Source: Cereibacter azotoformans (lineage in GTDB: Bacteria; Pseudomonadota; Alphaproteobacteria; Rhodobacterales; Rhodobacteraceae). Taken from it: DNA of 64,000 bases. This document shows, piece by piece, positions 1 through 8,169 of this stretch. A program made the position numbers and the translations under genes. The notes beneath the pieces were generated by a model that saw only the letters and a list, made by a program, of their open reading frames with translations, did no database searches and was not told the origin of the DNA. The DNA lies in contig JAGFXX010000001.1 of NCBI GenBank assembly GCA_017599285.1, positions 434,001 to 498,000 on the forward strand, written 5' to 3'. The first letter of the stretch is position 1; each line of letters begins with the position of its first letter.

Positions 1-209
1 GCCGCCTCCTCGATCACGTCGCGCCAGAACTGAAGGCGCATCTCGGCGATCATCGGCTCGCGCGTGACCCAGGGCGCCCGCGCCACCTCGAGGTTGAAGG
101 CGTAAAGCGGCAGAAGCCGCGCCCGCGCGGCCGGCGGTGCGGCCATCGCCGCCGCATGGCGGTCGGGATCGCCGCGCTCGACCAGCCCCGCGCAGGCCTC
201 AAGGCTCAT
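1..209 (-). CDS. Squalene/phytoene synthase family protein (5' part only)
   Basis: Only the first 69 or so codons lie in the window; the rest continues past the left edge. The ATG at 209 overlaps the stop of the methyltransferase upstream (ATGA), so the two are translationally coupled. The visible protein has the pattern LLPLYAFNLEVARAPW followed by EMRLQFWRD, the N-terminal signature of the trans-isoprenyl synthase (phytoene/squalene synthase, NDUFAF6-like) fold. This short type is common in alphaproteobacterial genomes, usually of unknown role, and is probably not CrtB: it stands far from the carotenoid genes in a housekeeping operon. Catalytic Asp motifs are outside the window, so activity cannot be judged. 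Confidence 0.7.
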   Translation of the reverse strand, partial: MSLEACAGLVERGDPDRHAAAMAAPPAARARLLPLYAFNLEVARAPWVTREPMIAEMRLQFWRDVIEEA

Positions 210-925
210 GCCAGGGGCTCCGCCACGACCTGCAGGTAGCCGTAGCTCGATCCGTGGCGGCGCCAGATGTCGATTTCCCGTGCCTCCTCGTCGAGGATGC
301 CGGCCAGGGTCGGCTCGGCCTCGGCCCGCAGATGGGCCAGACGGGCGGCGAGCGGCTCGTAATAGGCGGACCATCCCGCCTCGGGCAGCCAGCGGTCGGC
401 CAGCACCCGCCACCCCGCCGCCTCCACCTGGGCAAGAATGCCCGCCCGGTCGGTCATGGCCGGATAGCGCGTCCAGAACTCGCGCGCCTCGAGCGGCGGA
501 TTGTCGATCCGCCAGCCGAGGTCCGAGAAGGCCACACGGCCGCCCGGTTTCAGATGCGAGCGCCAGGCCGAGAGCGCCTCGGCGATGCCCGCATTGTAGA
601 TCGCGCCCGCGCACCAGATCAGGTCGAACATGCCCTCGGGCGCCCGCATGTCGCCCGGCACCGCCCGCAACCGCGCATCCACCCCCAGCCGCGCCACAAG
701 CTCGTCGATGTAGGGTTGGTGCAGGTCCATCGCCACCACCTGCCCATCGGGCACCGCCGCCAGAAGCCCCGCCACGTCCGCTCCCGGTCCGCAGCCGGCG
801 TCGAGCACCCGGCCCGACGGCGGCACCTGCGCGACCCCGAGCGCCCAGGCGAGGCTCTCGTCATCGCCCGGCCCCTCGCGCTCGAGGGTGGAATGCAGGG
901 TGAAGAAGGCGTCTTCCGGCGTCAT
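206..925 (-). CDS. Class I SAM-dependent methyltransferase
   Basis: A 239-aa protein with a Rossmann-type SAM-binding motif I near residue 40 (VLDAGCGPGADVAGLLA), an acidic residue ending strand 2 (VVAMDLHQP) and the post-I/motif IV region FDLIWCAGAIYNAG. It belongs to the UbiE/COQ5-like Methyltransf_11/25 superfamily; the substrate cannot be told from sequence. Its ATG overlaps the cimA stop by 4 bp and its stop overlaps the next start, so it sits in a tight cysS-cimA-methyltransferase-synthase operon read leftwards. The family is certain, the substrate unknown. Confidence 0.8.
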   Translation of the reverse strand: MTPEDAFFTLHSTLEREGPGDDESLAWALGVAQVPPSGRVLDAGCGPGADVAGLLAAVPDGQVVAMDLHQPYIDELVARLGVDARLRAVPGDMRAPEGMFDLIWCAGAIYNAGIAEALSAWRSHLKPGGRVAFSDLGWRIDNPPLEAREFWTRYPAMTDRAGILAQVEAAGWRVLADRWLPEAGWSAYYEPLAARLAHLRAEAEPTLAGILDEEAREIDIWRRHGSSYGYLQVVAEPLA

Positions 926-2547
926 GATCCCTCCCCACGCCGTGCGTCGCGCACGAGCTTCCAGTTGATCGCGTCCAGCAGCGCCTCGAACGAGGCATCC
1001 ACTATGTTGGGCGAGACGCCGACGGTGGACCAGCGCCGCCCCTGTCCGTCCTCGCTGTCGATGATGACGCGCGTGACGGCCTCGGTGCCGCCCTGGGTGA
1101 TCCGCACCTTGAAATCGACAAGCCGCATGTCGTCGATCACCGATTGCCAGCGCCCCAGATCCTTGGCCAGCGCCTTCGACAGCGCGTTGACGGGGCCGCG
1201 TTCGGTCCCGTTCTCGTCCAGGCTCTCCGAGACCGACAGGACCCGCTGCCCGTCGATGATCACGACCACCACGGCCTCCGACAGCGTCATGGTGCCCGCG
1301 CCGACCCGCCGCCGCTCGACCGTCACGCGGTAGCGCTTGACCTCGAAGAACGAGGGCATGAGCCCCAGTTCCCGGCGCGCCACCAGCTCGAAGCTGCCCT
1401 GGGCGGAATCGTAGGCATAGCCCTGATCCTCGCGCGCCTTGATCACCTCGAGGATGCGGCCGAGGCGGGGATCGCCGGCCGGAACCTCGATCCCGGCGGC
1501 GGCGAGGCGGGCGCGCAGGTTCGACTGGCCCGCCTGGTTCGACATCGGGATCACCCGCACGTTGCCCACCAGCGCGGGGTCGATATGTTCGTAGGTCGCG
1601 GGGTCCTTGAGGATCGCCGAGGCATGCAGCCCCGCCTTGTGCGCAAAGGCCGAGGCCCCGACATAGGCCGAGGCGCGGCGCGGCACCCGGTTCAGGATGT
1701 CGTCGAGCATCCGGCTGATCCGCACCATCCCGGCCAGCGCCTCACGCGAGATGCCGGTCTCGAACCGGCTGGCGTAGGGCTCCTTGAGCAGGAAGGTCGG
1801 GATCAGCGCGGTGAGGTTGGCGTTGCCGCACCGCTCGCCCAGCCCGTTCAGCGTGCCCTGCACCTGCCGCGCGCCCGCATCGACCGCCGCCAGCGTCGCC
1901 GCCACCGCCGTGCCCGTGTCGTCGTGGGTGTGGATGCCGAGCCGGTCCCCCGGCACGCCCGCCGCGATCACCTCGGCCACGATCCGCCCCACCTCGGCCG
2001 GAAGCGTGCCGCCGTTGGTGTCGCAGAGCACGACCCAGCGCGCCCCCGCCTCCAGCGCGGCCTTCAGGCAGTCGAGCGCATACCTCGGGTTCGCCTTGTA
2101 GCCGTCGAAGAAATGCTCGGCATCGAGGATCGCCTCGCGCCCCTTGCCCACCACATGCGCGACCGAGGCGCGGATCGACCCGAGGTTCTCCTCCAGCGTC
2201 ACGCCGAGCGCGGTGGTCACATGGAACTCATGCGCCTTGCCGACGAGGCAGACCGTGCCGGTCCCCGCATCCAGCACCGCCGCGAGCACATCGTCATTCT
2301 CGGCCGAGCGGCCCGCGCGCTTGGTCATCCCGAAGGCCGAGAGCCGCGCCCGCGTCTCGGGAGCGTTGGCGAAGAAGTCGCTGTCGGTCGGATTTGCCCC
2401 CGGCCAGCCGCCTTCGATGTAGTCCACCCCCAGCGCATCAAGCGCCAGCGCGATCTGCTGCTTGTCCGAGGTCGAGAACTGCACGCCCTGCGTCTGCTGC
2501 CCGTCGCGCAGCGTCGTGTCGTAGATCCAGAGCCGCTCCTTTACCAA
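922..2547 (-). CDS. cimA: (R)-citramalate synthase
   Basis: Condenses pyruvate and acetyl-CoA to (R)-citramalate, a threonine-independent entry to isoleucine synthesis. It has the DRE-TIM metallolyase fold: DTTLRDGQQTQG near the N-terminus (divalent-metal Asp and catalytic Arg), the HTHDDTGTAVA metal-His motif, and a C-terminal LeuA-type allosteric domain. I chose the TTG start at 2547 because it follows GAGG by 8 nt, gives a VKERLWIYD N-terminus typical of the family and a 541-aa product of normal length. The frame stays open to an ATG at 2679 overlapping the cysS stop, but that extension translates a palindromic intergenic repeat and is low-complexity. A GTG at 2574 is a further alternative. 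Homocitrate or isopropylmalate synthase is less likely. Confidence 0.85.
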   Translation of the reverse strand: MVKERLWIYDTTLRDGQQTQGVQFSTSDKQQIALALDALGVDYIEGGWPGANPTDSDFFANAPETRARLSAFGMTKRAGRSAENDDVLAAVLDAGTGTVCLVGKAHEFHVTTALGVTLEENLGSIRASVAHVVGKGREAILDAEHFFDGYKANPRYALDCLKAALEAGARWVVLCDTNGGTLPAEVGRIVAEVIAAGVPGDRLGIHTHDDTGTAVAATLAAVDAGARQVQGTLNGLGERCGNANLTALIPTFLLKEPYASRFETGISREALAGMVRISRMLDDILNRVPRRASAYVGASAFAHKAGLHASAILKDPATYEHIDPALVGNVRVIPMSNQAGQSNLRARLAAAGIEVPAGDPRLGRILEVIKAREDQGYAYDSAQGSFELVARRELGLMPSFFEVKRYRVTVERRRVGAGTMTLSEAVVVVIIDGQRVLSVSESLDENGTERGPVNALSKALAKDLGRWQSVIDDMRLVDFKVRITQGGTEAVTRVIIDSEDGQGRRWSTVGVSPNIVDASFEALLDAINWKLVRDARRGEGS

Positions 2548-2596
2548 CCCTGACGCCTCGCCTTGCCCCGCCACGCATTCGTGCCCTTCATTCTGG

Positions 2597-2650
2597 TCCA
2601 AATATCCTCGGGGGGTCCGGGGGGCAGACAGCCCCCCGGCTTCGCCGTCC
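2597..2650. repeat. REP-like palindromic intergenic element between cysS and cimA
   Basis: The plus strand carries a C-rich/G-rich inverted repeat, with arms around CCGGGGGGC and GCCCCCCGG at about 2618-2639, next to an AATATCCTCGGGGGG motif. On the minus strand it reads GAGGATATTTGGACCAGAAT just downstream of the palindrome. From memory, near-identical GC palindromes followed by GGATATTTnGnCCAGAA recur between genes in many Rhodobacteraceae. It falls inside the open frame upstream of the likely cimA start and explains the odd N-terminal extension of the longest frame. The resemblance is recollection, not a search result. Confidence 0.5.
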
Positions 2651-2675
2651 TGGCCCCGCTCACCCGGCGCATCGG

Positions 2676-4136
2676 TCATTCCGGCTCCCCCAGCCTCGCG
2701 GGATCGAAGTCAGCCCCCAGATCCCACTCGGCGCCTGCCGGCGTATCCTTGATGATGACGCCCGCTCCCACCAGAAGATCGCGGATCGCGTCCGAACGCC
2801 TGAAATCCTTGCCCATGCGGGCCTGCTTCCGCTCGTCCAGCAACCTCTCGATCGTTTCGCGATACTGCACATTGCCCACGATCGCGGTTGCGCTGCCGGA
2901 CACTTCCATGACACCGCTCCCCGTGCCAGTCACCGGCGGCAGTGTCCATCCCCGTAGATCATCCTCAAGCAGGCCCAAGAGGGAAGCTGAAGCCTTCAGA
3001 AGTGCGCCATCCTCTTGCGCGGCGATGCTGTGCAGACGAGTGATCGCAGCAGGTGTATTGAGATCATCCGCAAGGGCAGCAAGCACCGCTGCGTCCGGCG
3101 ATGCGGCGGGCTCGACATCGGCCGTCAACTTCCGCCACTTCCAGAGCGTCGCTTTGGCCTGAGCCGCCTTTTCCGCGGTCCAGTCCATCGGCTTGCTGTA
3201 GTGCGTTCCCAGAAGCACCATGCGGATCACTTCGCCGGGGATGCCGCGGTCCTTTCTCAAGTCATGGATGGTGAAGAAATTGCCGAGCGACTTCGACATC
3301 TTCTTGCCATTCACGAGCAGCATCTCGTTGTGCATCCAGACGTTGGCAAAGCCGCCTTCGGGGTGGGCGCAGCAGCTTTGCGCGATCTCGTTCTCGTGGT
3401 GGGGGAACTGCAGGTCGATCCCGCCCGCGTGGATGTCGAAGGAGGCGCCCAAGAGCTCGTAGGACATGGCCGAGCATTCGATGTGCCAGCCGGGGCGGCC
3501 GCGGCCCCAGGGGCTCTCCCAGCCCGGAAGCTCGTCGTCCGACGGCTTCCAGAGCACGAAATCCATCGGATCTTCCTTGAAAGGCGCCACCTCGACCCGC
3601 GCGCCCGCGATCATGTCATCGACCGAGCGGCCCGAGAGCGCGCCATAGTCGCGGTAGCTGCGCACGCGGAAGAGGACATGGCCCTCGCGCTCGTAGGCGT
3701 GGCCCTTGGCGACCAGATCCTCGATCATCGCGATCATGGCGCCGATCCATTCGGTCGCCCGCGGCTCGTGCGTGGGCCGAAGGGCGCCGAGAGCGTCCAT
3801 GTCCTCGTGATACCAGCGGATCGTCTCGTCGGTGCGCGCGCGGATCAGCTCTTCCAGGCTGCGCGGATCGCCCGCGGCCTTCCTCGCCTGCGCGGCGGCG
3901 TTGATCTTGTCGTCCACGTCGGTGAAGTTGCGGACATAGGTCACATGATCCGGCCCATAGACGTGCCGAAGCAGGCGGAACAGCACGTCGAAGACCACGA
4001 CCGGCCGCCCGTTGCCCAGGTGCGCGCGGTCATAGACCGTCGGCCCGCAGACATAGAGCCGCACGTTCGCAGGGTCGATCGGCGTGAACGCCTCTTTCCG
4101 GCGGGTCTTCGTGTTGGTGAGGCGGATCGTCGTCAT
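2676..4136 (-). CDS. cysS: Cysteinyl-tRNA synthetase
   Basis: Charges tRNA-Cys; a class I synthetase of 486 aa, normal length. Visible hallmarks are the zinc ligand C30 in [10 protein letters not shown], the HIGH-like HLGN at residues 39-42, C221 and the HHENE segment at about 246-250 (remaining zinc ligands), and KMSKS at 279-283. I chose the ATG at 4136, preceded by GCGAGGACCC; the frame also extends 4 codons to a TTG at 4148. Its stop overlaps the next ATG. The last third (about 2700-3230) uses codons such as CTA, ACA, ACT, TTG and AGG far more than the first two thirds, hinting at a recombinant 3' end. Confidence 0.96.
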   Translation of the reverse strand: MTTIRLTNTKTRRKEAFTPIDPANVRLYVCGPTVYDRAHLGNGRPVVVFDVLFRLLRHVYGPDHVTYVRNFTDVDDKINAAAQARKAAGDPRSLEELIRARTDETIRWYHEDMDALGALRPTHEPRATEWIGAMIAMIEDLVAKGHAYEREGHVLFRVRSYRDYGALSGRSVDDMIAGARVEVAPFKEDPMDFVLWKPSDDELPGWESPWGRGRPGWHIECSAMSYELLGASFDIHAGGIDLQFPHHENEIAQSCCAHPEGGFANVWMHNEMLLVNGKKMSKSLGNFFTIHDLRKDRGIPGEVIRMVLLGTHYSKPMDWTAEKAAQAKATLWKWRKLTADVEPAASPDAAVLAALADDLNTPAAITRLHSIAAQEDGALLKASASLLGLLEDDLRGWTLPPVTGTGSGVMEVSGSATAIVGNVQYRETIERLLDERKQARMGKDFRRSDAIRDLLVGAGVIIKDTPAGAEWDLGADFDPARLGEPE

Positions 4137-4152
4137 GGGTCCTCGCAAGGCT

Positions 4153-4223
4153 GCCTGCGCGCGGGCTTCTCATATCACGACCGCGGAGAAAACGGAAAAG
4201 CGGCCCGCGCAGGCGGGTTTTTT
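4153..4223. other. Long inverted repeat in the cysS leader, with a T6 tract on the plus strand
   Basis: GCCTGCGCGCGGGC (4153-4166) is complementary, with a 2-nt bulge, to GCCCGCGCAGGC (4203-4214). The distal arm also forms a short hairpin CCCGC-GCAG-GCGGG followed by TTTTTT (4204-4223), a good intrinsic terminator for plus-strand transcription. On the minus strand the same pairing lies 17 nt upstream of the cysS start. It could be a cysS leader structure, a bidirectional terminator for the tRNA-Leu transcript, or the end of an unannotated plus-strand RNA; the sequence does not decide. The rest of 4224-4365 shows nothing recognisable. Confidence 0.4.
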
Positions 4224-4365
4224 GGCGTGCGGAGGACGAGATGGGCGGCCCGCCGGAGAACTTCCCACTGCGCTCCTCGCTTGAGGTGGCGATCTGCCCG
4301 ACCAGCGTCGAGGCCCGCCACCTAAGGGATGGGCGGCGCCGCTCCACGAGGGCAGGGGCATGGGT

Positions 4366-4449
4366 TGGTGCGGGCAACCGGGGTCGAACCGGCACTCCAG
4401 AGGACAGGGTGTTTAAGACCCTTGCGTCTACCAATTCCGCCATGCCCGC
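4366..4449 (-). tRNA. tRNA-Leu (anticodon UAA)
   Basis: The minus strand folds as a class II tRNA: acceptor stem GCGGGCA (4449-4443) with TGCCCGC (4376-4370), discriminator A and an encoded CCA (4368-4366). The D-arm carries TGGCGGAATTGGTAGACGCA, typical of tRNA-Leu. The anticodon stem AGGGT/ACCCT has loop CTTAAAC, giving anticodon TAA at 4415-4413. A variable arm and a T-arm with GGTTCGACCCC follow. It reads UUA codons, which are very rare in these genes. It lies between the hydantoin operon and cysS. Confidence 0.96.
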
Positions 4450-4530
4450 CTGATCAGCGACTTATGGCGAGTTGCGGCAGGAGGCAAGCCGGATCGCGCG
4501 CGGCAAGGGACCTGCCTGCCGCGCGCCCTT

Positions 4531-5139
4531 TCAGAGTGCGGCGGGGATCGGATGGCGGTCGATCTCGACCAGCCGCGCATAGCGATCGGCGAAGAGGCGG
4601 GCCACGGGATAGTCGCCCTGCCAGTCCACATACCACCGTTCGGGGTCGATCAGCCCGTCGCGGGCGGCCAGCCCCAGCGCCTCGCCCACGAGGATCTCGC
4701 GCTCGGCACTGAAGGAGAGCCCGACCGTCCGGCGGCACTCGATGGCGGCCGGGGCGGCGGCCAGCCGCGGCGGGCCCACGGTCAGCGAGGGCGCGAGCGC
4801 AAGCCCCAGCGCCTCGGGTTCGCTGACCTCCGGCCCGGCGGCGGCCGCGCTGGCCACCATCGGGGCCACCAGATCCTCGGTCACGATGTTCACGACGAAC
4901 TCGCCCGTCTCGCGGATGTTGCGCGTCGTGTCCTTCATCGAGCCGTCCGCGCGATGTTCAAGCCCCAGGACCACGAGCGCCGGGTTCTGGCCGAAAAGGT
5001 TGAAGAAGGAGAAGGGCGCCGCATTGACCACCCCCTCGGGGCTTTGCGTCGTGACCCAGGCCACCGGGCGCGGCAGGACGATGGCGGTCAGCAGCTTGTA
5101 GCGGGTTGCGGGCGGCAGGGCGCCCAGATCGAGCATCAT
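4531..5139 (-). CDS. Flavin reductase-like, FMN-binding split-barrel protein
   Basis: A 202-aa protein of the flavin reductase-like domain superfamily, with the early PRPVAWVTTQSPEGVVNAAP and FSFFNLFGQNPALVVLG pattern that binds FMN, and a DTTRNIRETGEFVVNIV helix. Relatives act as NAD(P)H:FMN reductases for two-component oxygenases, but no oxygenase is visible nearby. It is the last gene of the hydantoin operon: its ATG overlaps the LysR stop (ATGATG at 5134-5139). A flavin-dependent step in catabolism of the hydantoin product is a guess. Confidence 0.8.
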   Translation of the reverse strand: MMLDLGALPPATRYKLLTAIVLPRPVAWVTTQSPEGVVNAAPFSFFNLFGQNPALVVLGLEHRADGSMKDTTRNIRETGEFVVNIVTEDLVAPMVASAAAAGPEVSEPEALGLALAPSLTVGPPRLAAAPAAIECRRTVGLSFSAEREILVGEALGLAARDGLIDPERWYVDWQGDYPVARLFADRYARLVEIDRHPIPAAL

Positions 5140-6065
5140 GCGTGAATCCTTCGGAGCGGTTCGGCGAAAATCGGCTTCAGCGTCGCCGCAAAGGCGTGGG
5201 CGAGCTGGCTGCGCGGCACGCCGCGGCGGGTGAGCAGCACGACCCGCGTCATGCAGGCCGGCACGAAGGGCCGGATCGCGATGCCGGAGCGGGCGTGGTA
5301 ATGGGCGGTGAAGGGATCGACCACCGCATTGCCGAGCCCGTGATTGACCAGCTCGGCCGCGGTCGAGACGTAGCGGACCTCGATGTGCGGCAGGTAGCCG
5401 AGCCCGCTCTGCAGGAAGGCGGACCGCACGAGACCGCCGAGCTTGGACTCACCCTCGATCCCCACGAACGGATGTTCGGCCAGATCCTCGGCCGTGATCT
5501 GCCGGCGGTCGGCCAGCGGCCCCGCCGCATCCACGAGCGCCACCATGTGCGTCTCGTGCAGCACCTCGGAATTGAGCGCCGTGTAGCGGTCCATGCTGAG
5601 CGCAAGGCCAAGATCGGCGCTGCCGCTCTGGACCGCATCGAGCACATGTTCGAGGCGGCGCACATCGAAGGCTACCGAGACGCCGGGGCGCTCGCGCAGG
5701 AACTCCACCAGCGCGCGGGGCGCGACCGTGTGGCCGATGGGCGGCGTGCTGATGATGCGCAGCCGCCCGCTCAGCCCCTCGCGGATGTCGCGGGCGGTCT
5801 GGGTGAAGCTGCGCAGCATCGAGAACATCGGGCGGATCTCGGCGAAAAGCTCGGTCGCCTCGGTCGTGGGCATCATGCGGCGCGAGGCGCGCTCGAAGAG
5901 AACGATGCCGAGCTGCGTCTCGAGCTGCTTGAGGCCGGCGGAAACCGCGGGCTGCGACACGCCCAGCATCTCGGCCGCCTCGACCGTGGTGCCGGCGCGC
6001 ATCATGGCGGCAAAGATCTCGAGAAGACGCAGCGAGATCTCGGGCGCCGTCCGCCCGCCGGTCAT
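5136..6065 (-). CDS. LysR-family transcriptional regulator in the hydantoin operon
   Basis: A 309-aa LysR protein. The N-terminal winged helix-turn-helix (about residues 10-70) includes TVEAAEMLGVSQPAVSAGLKQLETQLG, shown here in part as AEMLGVSQPAVSAGLKQLE, and a periplasmic-binding-like effector domain follows. Its ATG overlaps the racemase stop and its stop overlaps the flavin reductase start. LysR genes are more often divergent from their target, so co-transcription here suggests autoregulation of the whole operon, probably from the promoter region upstream of 12161. The effector is unknown; a hydantoin or carbamoyl amino acid is a reasonable guess from the neighbours. Confidence 0.88.
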   Translation of the reverse strand: MTGGRTAPEISLRLLEIFAAMMRAGTTVEAAEMLGVSQPAVSAGLKQLETQLGIVLFERASRRMMPTTEATELFAEIRPMFSMLRSFTQTARDIREGLSGRLRIISTPPIGHTVAPRALVEFLRERPGVSVAFDVRRLEHVLDAVQSGSADLGLALSMDRYTALNSEVLHETHMVALVDAAGPLADRRQITAEDLAEHPFVGIEGESKLGGLVRSAFLQSGLGYLPHIEVRYVSTAAELVNHGLGNAVVDPFTAHYHARSGIAIRPFVPACMTRVVLLTRRGVPRSQLAHAFAATLKPIFAEPLRRIHA

Positions 6066-6703
6066 GCCAGCACCGCGCCCATCGCCATGCCCGCGGCGGC
6101 CAGCACCGGATCGACGACGGCGATGCCGAGGTCGCGCTCGAGCTGCGCGCGGCGGGGCGCGAAGCCCGCGCAGCCCGGCACGAGCGCGCCCGCGCCCATG
6201 CGCGCAAGCTCCTGCCCGACGGCCCGCGTCTTGGCATAGACCGCGTCCGAGCGCCCCGCATCCTCGGCGCTGACCCCGCCCAGATCGAGTTCGCCCGCGA
6301 GCCGGCCCAGCACGCCCATGGCGCGCATCCTGCGCATGTGGCGCGCGACCGACGCCGGCCCCAGCGCCACGATGGCGAAGCGGTCGGCGCGGGCCATCGC
6401 GGTGAGGATCCCGGCCTCCTGACAGCCGAAGACGGGTTTCGCAGTGATCGAGCGGGCGAGATCGAGCCCCGGATCCGAGAAGCAGGCGATGATATAGCCG
6501 TCGGCCTCGGGATCGCGGCGGATGCGATCCGCCACGCCGAGGCCCGCGCGCGCCACATCCTCCTCGGTGAAGATCGTGGCGGGGCTCTCGGCGATCTCGA
6601 TGCAGTCGAAGCGGACGGGCCCCTCGAAGGGGGCGAGCGCCTCGCGCAGGCCCTCGGTGACGGCGATCGAGGAATTGGGGTTGATGACGAGGAGGCGCTT
6701 CAC
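6062..6703 (-). CDS. Asp/Glu/hydantoin racemase family protein
   Basis: A 213-aa protein starting with LLVINPNSSIAVTEGL, the signature of the Asp/Glu racemase superfamily. Two active-site cysteines are visible, in YIIACFSDPG (about residue 74) and VPGCAGF (about residue 170), the pair used for two-base proton transfer in hydantoin racemases. It overlaps the hydantoinase upstream and the LysR gene downstream by 4 bp each. Next to a hydantoinase and a D-carbamoylase, the likely role is racemising 5-substituted hydantoins so that both enantiomers can be used. Allantoin racemase or maleate isomerase are family alternatives. Confidence 0.85.
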   Translation of the reverse strand: MKRLLVINPNSSIAVTEGLREALAPFEGPVRFDCIEIAESPATIFTEEDVARAGLGVADRIRRDPEADGYIIACFSDPGLDLARSITAKPVFGCQEAGILTAMARADRFAIVALGPASVARHMRRMRAMGVLGRLAGELDLGGVSAEDAGRSDAVYAKTRAVGQELARMGAGALVPGCAGFAPRRAQLERDLGIAVVDPVLAAAGMAMGAVLA

Positions 6704-8157
6704 GGCCGGATCTCCGCACCGAAGTTGAGCGCGGGGTCAAGTTCGGGCTCGACCGGCGCGTTGGGATCGGGGCGGTAGGGGGCACGCGCCACGAAACGGC
6801 CGCGCCCGCGGGCGGCCTTCAGTTCGCCCGCCTCGACCACCGTCTCGCCGCGGCTCAGCACATGCTCGGGCCAGCCGGTGAGGCGCATTCCCTCGAAGGG
6901 CGTATAGTCCATCGCATCGTGCTGGTCGGCCAGCGTGACCTCGCGCGTTTCCTCGGGGTTCCAGATCGCAATGTCGGCGTCGTAGCCCGGCAGCAGCGCG
7001 CCCTTGCGCTCCATCCCGAAGAGGCGCGCGGCGTTCGAGGAGGAGAGGGCCGCGAACTGCTGGAGGCTGATCCGCCCCGCCGCGACCCCTTCGGAGAAGA
7101 GATAGGGCAGGCGCATGGCGATGCCGGGCAGGCCGTTGGCGATGGCGGGGTAGGCGGGCTCTGCCCCGTTCGCGAATTTGCCGCTCGCGTCGAACCGGTA
7201 GGGGGCATGGTCCGACGAGACGCTTTCGAAGGTGCCGCGCCGGGCATGGCTCCAGAGCGCGGCCTGCGTCGCCGTATCCCGCAAGGGAGGCGAGCAGATG
7301 TATTTGGCCCCCTCCATCCCCGGCCGGTCGAGGTCGGCGCGGGTGAAGGCCAGATACTGCGGGCAGGTCTCGGCGTGGATCGGCAGCCCGCAGGCCTGCG
7401 CGCGGGCCACGAGGTCCGCCCCCTCGGGCGTCGAGACATGGACGATGAAGAGCCCCGCGCCCACCAGCCGCGCAAGCGCGATCGCGCGGTTGATCGCCTC
7501 GGCCTCGGCGAGCGCCGGGCGCGAGATCGCGTGATATTTCGGCGCCGCCAGCCCCGCCGCGGCCAGCCGCGCGTTCATCCATTTCACCATGTCGTTGTTC
7601 TCGGCATGGACCATGGTGAGCGCGCCGTGACGGCGGGCGACGGTCAGGATGTCGAGCATCCCGCGGTCGCCGAGGTTCATCAGGTCGTAGGTCATGAAGA
7701 CCTTGAACGAGGTGATCCCGCGGGCGAAGGCGCGCGGCAGCTCCTCGGTCAGGACCTTTTCGGTCGGGTCCGAGATGATGAGATGGTAGGAATAGTCGAG
7801 CACCGAGTTCGGCGCCGCCCGGCTGTCGTAGGTCTCGATCACCGCATCCACCGACTGCCCGCGATGCTGGGCCGCGAAGGGGATGAAGCTCGAGTTGCCG
7901 CCGAAGGCCGCCGAGACCGAGCCCGTGTAATAGTCGTCCGCGCTCATCAGGCCCGAGGAGCTTTCCTGCGCGATATGGGCGTGCGCCTCGATGCCGCCGG
8001 GCAGGACGAGCCGCCCGGTGGCGTCGATCCGGCGTGCGCCGCCGGGCAGCCGCTCGGCCAGAGCCGCGATCCGGCCCCCCACGAGGCCGAGATCGCCCTG
8101 CCAGCTTTCGGTCGGCGTGACGATGGTGCCGCCGTGGATGACCGTATCGAACTCCAT
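6700..8157 (-). CDS. hydA: D-hydantoinase / dihydropyrimidinase
   Basis: Hydrolyses the ring amide of hydantoins or dihydropyrimidines to N-carbamoyl amino acids. The 485-aa amidohydrolase-fold protein has the metal-binding HAH in GIEAHAHIA (near 58-63), a candidate carbamylated lysine in SFKVFMTYD, then HAEN, IVHVSTPEG with its His, and the late Asp in SSDHAPYR. Length matches bacterial D-hydantoinases. It lies 12 bp after the carbamoylase gene and overlaps the racemase gene, so the three encode a racemase-hydantoinase-carbamoylase route. True dihydropyrimidinase activity is also possible. Confidence 0.92.
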   Translation of the reverse strand: MEFDTVIHGGTIVTPTESWQGDLGLVGGRIAALAERLPGGARRIDATGRLVLPGGIEAHAHIAQESSSGLMSADDYYTGSVSAAFGGNSSFIPFAAQHRGQSVDAVIETYDSRAAPNSVLDYSYHLIISDPTEKVLTEELPRAFARGITSFKVFMTYDLMNLGDRGMLDILTVARRHGALTMVHAENNDMVKWMNARLAAAGLAAPKYHAISRPALAEAEAINRAIALARLVGAGLFIVHVSTPEGADLVARAQACGLPIHAETCPQYLAFTRADLDRPGMEGAKYICSPPLRDTATQAALWSHARRGTFESVSSDHAPYRFDASGKFANGAEPAYPAIANGLPGIAMRLPYLFSEGVAAGRISLQQFAALSSSNAARLFGMERKGALLPGYDADIAIWNPEETREVTLADQHDAMDYTPFEGMRLTGWPEHVLSRGETVVEAGELKAARGRGRFVARAPYRPDPNAPVEPELDPALNFGAEIRP

Positions 8158-8169
8158 GCTGCCCTCTCC

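Noticed and set aside
1..209. Partial phytoene-synthase-like gene as the missing crtB
   Set aside because: It is 30 kb from the carotenoid genes, in an operon with housekeeping genes, and has the short NDUFAF6-like start rather than a CrtB-like one.
137..1333. Long plus-strand open frame over the methyltransferase and cimA genes
   Set aside because: An Arg/Pro/His-rich shadow of real minus-strand genes, typical of high-GC DNA; no recognisable domain or SD.
2548..2679. ATG at 2679 as the cimA start
   Set aside because: The extension translates an intergenic palindrome and lacks similarity to CimA; TTG 2547 has an SD and gives a normal length. Not fully excluded.
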